A stretch of DNA of 64,000 nt from positions 4,278,001 to 4,342,000 of the forward strand of contig JABYQN010000001.1 in assembly GCA_022606135.1 (NCBI GenBank), given 5' to 3'. Positions 62,142-64,000 of the stretch are shown piece by piece; the stretch's first letter is position 1, and every line of letters begins with the position of its first letter. This DNA comes from Fomes fomentarius (Eukaryota; Basidiomycota; Agaricomycetes; Polyporales; Polyporaceae). The position numbers and the translations under genes were made by a program. The notes beneath the pieces were generated by a model that was not told the DNA's origin, made no database searches, and saw nothing but the letters and a program-made list of their open reading frames with translations.

Positions 62142-63039
62142 GTGTCCAGTTTCGCGATTCGCTTGCGTCTGTTTGTCGTGCATGCTCTGCCCTTAGTTGT
62201 GTACTCTTTGGTTCCCAGTCTCTTTTCACAGTGACGTTTACGTGTGTTTCGAAATGCAATCCACGACTTTCACGGACTCCGCGATGTATACTGATGGTAC
62301 ATGCTGTATCGGTAGCGGCCATATAGCTAGAGTCCTCATGTTACGTAGCTTAGCTTCTAATCCGACCCGTCATCTTGCCACCTCTTCAACCGGAGGCCGA
62401 CCGTGGCCGGAACGTTTCAGAAGACATGCATGCACTCCCTTACCTCAGTAAGCTCACTAGAGGCGTATGGTGACATGTATGGGTACCTTTGGCCCACCAT
62501 TCCTTGTCGCTCTCGTCCGACAGTTCCCCTCAAAGTGCTCTTCCTACCCTGCATGCAATGTCCCTACGTCGAGGAGGCAGACTTATCGAAACCCCCTATG
62601 CTGGATCACCAACTGCGCGCCTTCAGTTAACCACCTGAATGTGGTGGATTATCGCATTGGCGCGGCGCAAATGTCATGCATCGCATCTTCCGAGACTACT
62701 AGCCTGAGGGTGCGCTTCGGATAGTAGTAGTTGCACCCAACAGATACACCTGATAAAAGGAACATGAATCAAGACGGGCGCGTTCTAGGCTTCTCCATCG
62801 GGTGACGCTGACGAGAAGATGTCCAAGTTGCACCTTGGTGTCGTTCCGCCCAAGGAAGGCCCAAGAGGGCCCTCTGGGCACATGGCTTGAGATCTAGCGT
62901 TGCTATGGGCGTTCGCGAATCCTCAAGTGGTTCGGAGGCCCGACACTGACAGTGACGTCAGCGGACTGAGCAAAAAGCTCAAGCGCTGAAGCTCATGTTC
63001 ATGCTCCTGGCCATATTTCAGCTTAGCGAGGGACCGTCA
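62142..63039. other. Intergenic region downstream of eIF3a
   Basis: About 0.9 kb. The first 200 bases are T-rich and probably hold the eIF3a 3' untranslated region. Short open frames later in the stretch (for example 62197-62451) have no recognisable content. Confidence 0.45.
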
Positions 63040-63749
63040 CCATCGGGCTACCCAATGCCCTCCTATCCACAGTTTTTCCCATCCCTACAAGCCCTCTAGT
63101 GATCCCAAGAAGCGTACTGGACCATACACACTGACTGGCCCGCCCCGCAAGCGAGAGCCTCCTCCGACACTCCTACCGAGTCAGCGTAGAAATGTTGACG
63201 AGGCCGTCAAAAAGCTCGAGCCGAGCGCCCCTACTGTGTTGTAATGCGCGCAGACGACGATCAGACATTTCTCGAATACGCGCACGTTCTTGCAGCTGCT
63301 ACACCGACCGAAACCGTAAGAACTGGCTACTATGTGCGTCATAGACTAGCTAACGATCTCCCGCAGTTGGAAAAACTGGAGTGGGTGTGGGACTTGGGAT
63401 ATAGAAAATTAGATCTCAACACACACAGGAACATCCATCCTCGTGAGTGCCATCCACTTGTTTACTTTAACTTGATAGGGTCGGAGGTCTCACGTCACGG
63501 ATAGTCGATGCAACGATTCATTGTTTCTTCGACCGTTCTCAGAATGGCAAGCACAACGGATGGTTCTGGCTACCGGACCTGGACGACGTGGACACTCTCA
63601 TGAAGATTTACACATTCTTCACGCCCTTCGTAATGCAATCCAACATTGCTACGGCTTCATTTTCGCCGTCTGAAACCTTTCTGGCGCGATCGTCATCTAC
63701 TTCTTCCTGTACGAGTCCTCCGAGCTCTCACTCGAGAGCGTCGACATGA
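63040..63749 (+). pseudogene. Partial HNH-type basidiomycete protein
   Basis: Three coding-like pieces on the plus strand. A Pro/Arg-rich segment (DPKKRTGPYTLTGPPRKR, about 63090-63180) ends at a stop near 63243. A second segment reads RADDDQTFLEYAHVLAAATP and YRKLDLNTHRNIHP (63246-63440), then a GTGAGT donor. A third, after an intron, reads VDATIHCFFDRSQNGKHNGW and FWLPDLDDVDTLMKIYTFFT, ending at 63749. The arrangement (…LN-RNIHPL…H..FD…W…LP) resembles fungal proteins with an HNH-endonuclease-like fold that occur in many copies in mushroom genomes. No full-length frame with an ATG could be built, so it is probably a fragment or decayed copy. Confidence 0.35.
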
Positions 63750-64000
63750 TGTACTGCGACCCAGACTGTAGGCTGTGCCAGACATCGCGGAACTTGGCGC
63801 AGGAAGGGCTCCGGAACCGCAGTTGAGTAGGGACGCGCGGCGGCGGCGCACAAACCGCTAGAGGCGGTGAAGAGTCGTGTTCGAGCATGCAAAGGAGCAG
63901 TAGGCCGGCCATGAGTTTGCCAACAGGGCAACAAACACCACAAATCTGGTCTGAGAGTCTGCGCCAATTAGCTACTCGGGACGTTCTGACGATCTGTGTG
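63750..64000. other. Window end, nothing supported
   Basis: Short open frames on the minus strand contain Cys/Ser/Leu-rich sequence without a recognisable domain. A gene starting beyond the window cannot be excluded. Confidence 0.4.

Overview
The window looks like nuclear DNA of a filamentous basidiomycete, most likely an Agaricomycete. Genes are split by many 45-70 base GT-AG introns, the recognisable proteins are eukaryotic housekeeping genes, and several genes are fungal membrane-protein families typical of mushroom-forming fungi (DUF6534 type and another multi-spanning family). Species cannot be told from the sequence. No virus, plasmid, CRISPR array, rRNA or convincing tRNA was seen.

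Layout. 1-3.8 kb: no gene supported. 3.85-6.09 kb (minus): five-exon C2H2 zinc-finger regulator of the Sfp1 type. 6.1-17.1 kb: a long stretch with no recognisable gene but an excess of minus-strand splice-donor-like motifs. 17.1-18.0 kb (minus): two-exon gene of unknown function. 18.6-27.1 kb: three tandem minus-strand copies (A, B, C) of a DUF6534-type membrane-protein gene, spaced about 3.0-3.3 kb; a fourth copy (D) lies inverted at 33.3-35.3 kb. Between C and D are a PfkB/ketohexokinase-like gene with apparent frameshifts, an intact FCP1/NIF-type HAD protein and a small membrane-protein gene. 35.6-36.9 kb: another multi-spanning membrane-protein gene with a 4-base tandem duplication that breaks the frame. 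37.8-39.7 kb: poorly understood genes, one ending in a long coiled coil.

40.2-62.1 kb is a dense conserved block: a 5-oxoprolinase-like gene with the HyuA half only, beta-tubulin (Gln at residue 198), epsin, a drug/metabolite-type transporter, the voltage-gated calcium channel Cch1, and eIF3a. The last kilobases hold a degraded or partial gene resembling basidiomycete HNH-type proteins.

The conserved genes are not one pathway. They share arrangement: beta-tubulin/epsin, transporter/CCH1 and kinase/FCP1-like are head-to-head pairs with shared upstream regions. The accessory part (18-37 kb) holds the unusual content: a tandemly duplicated 7-TM family with similar exon 1 phase and TATA spacing but unrelated-looking C-terminal tails, next to several genes with broken frames. 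Exon joins given were deduced by eye from splice motifs, reading-frame phase and protein similarity, without transcript data.
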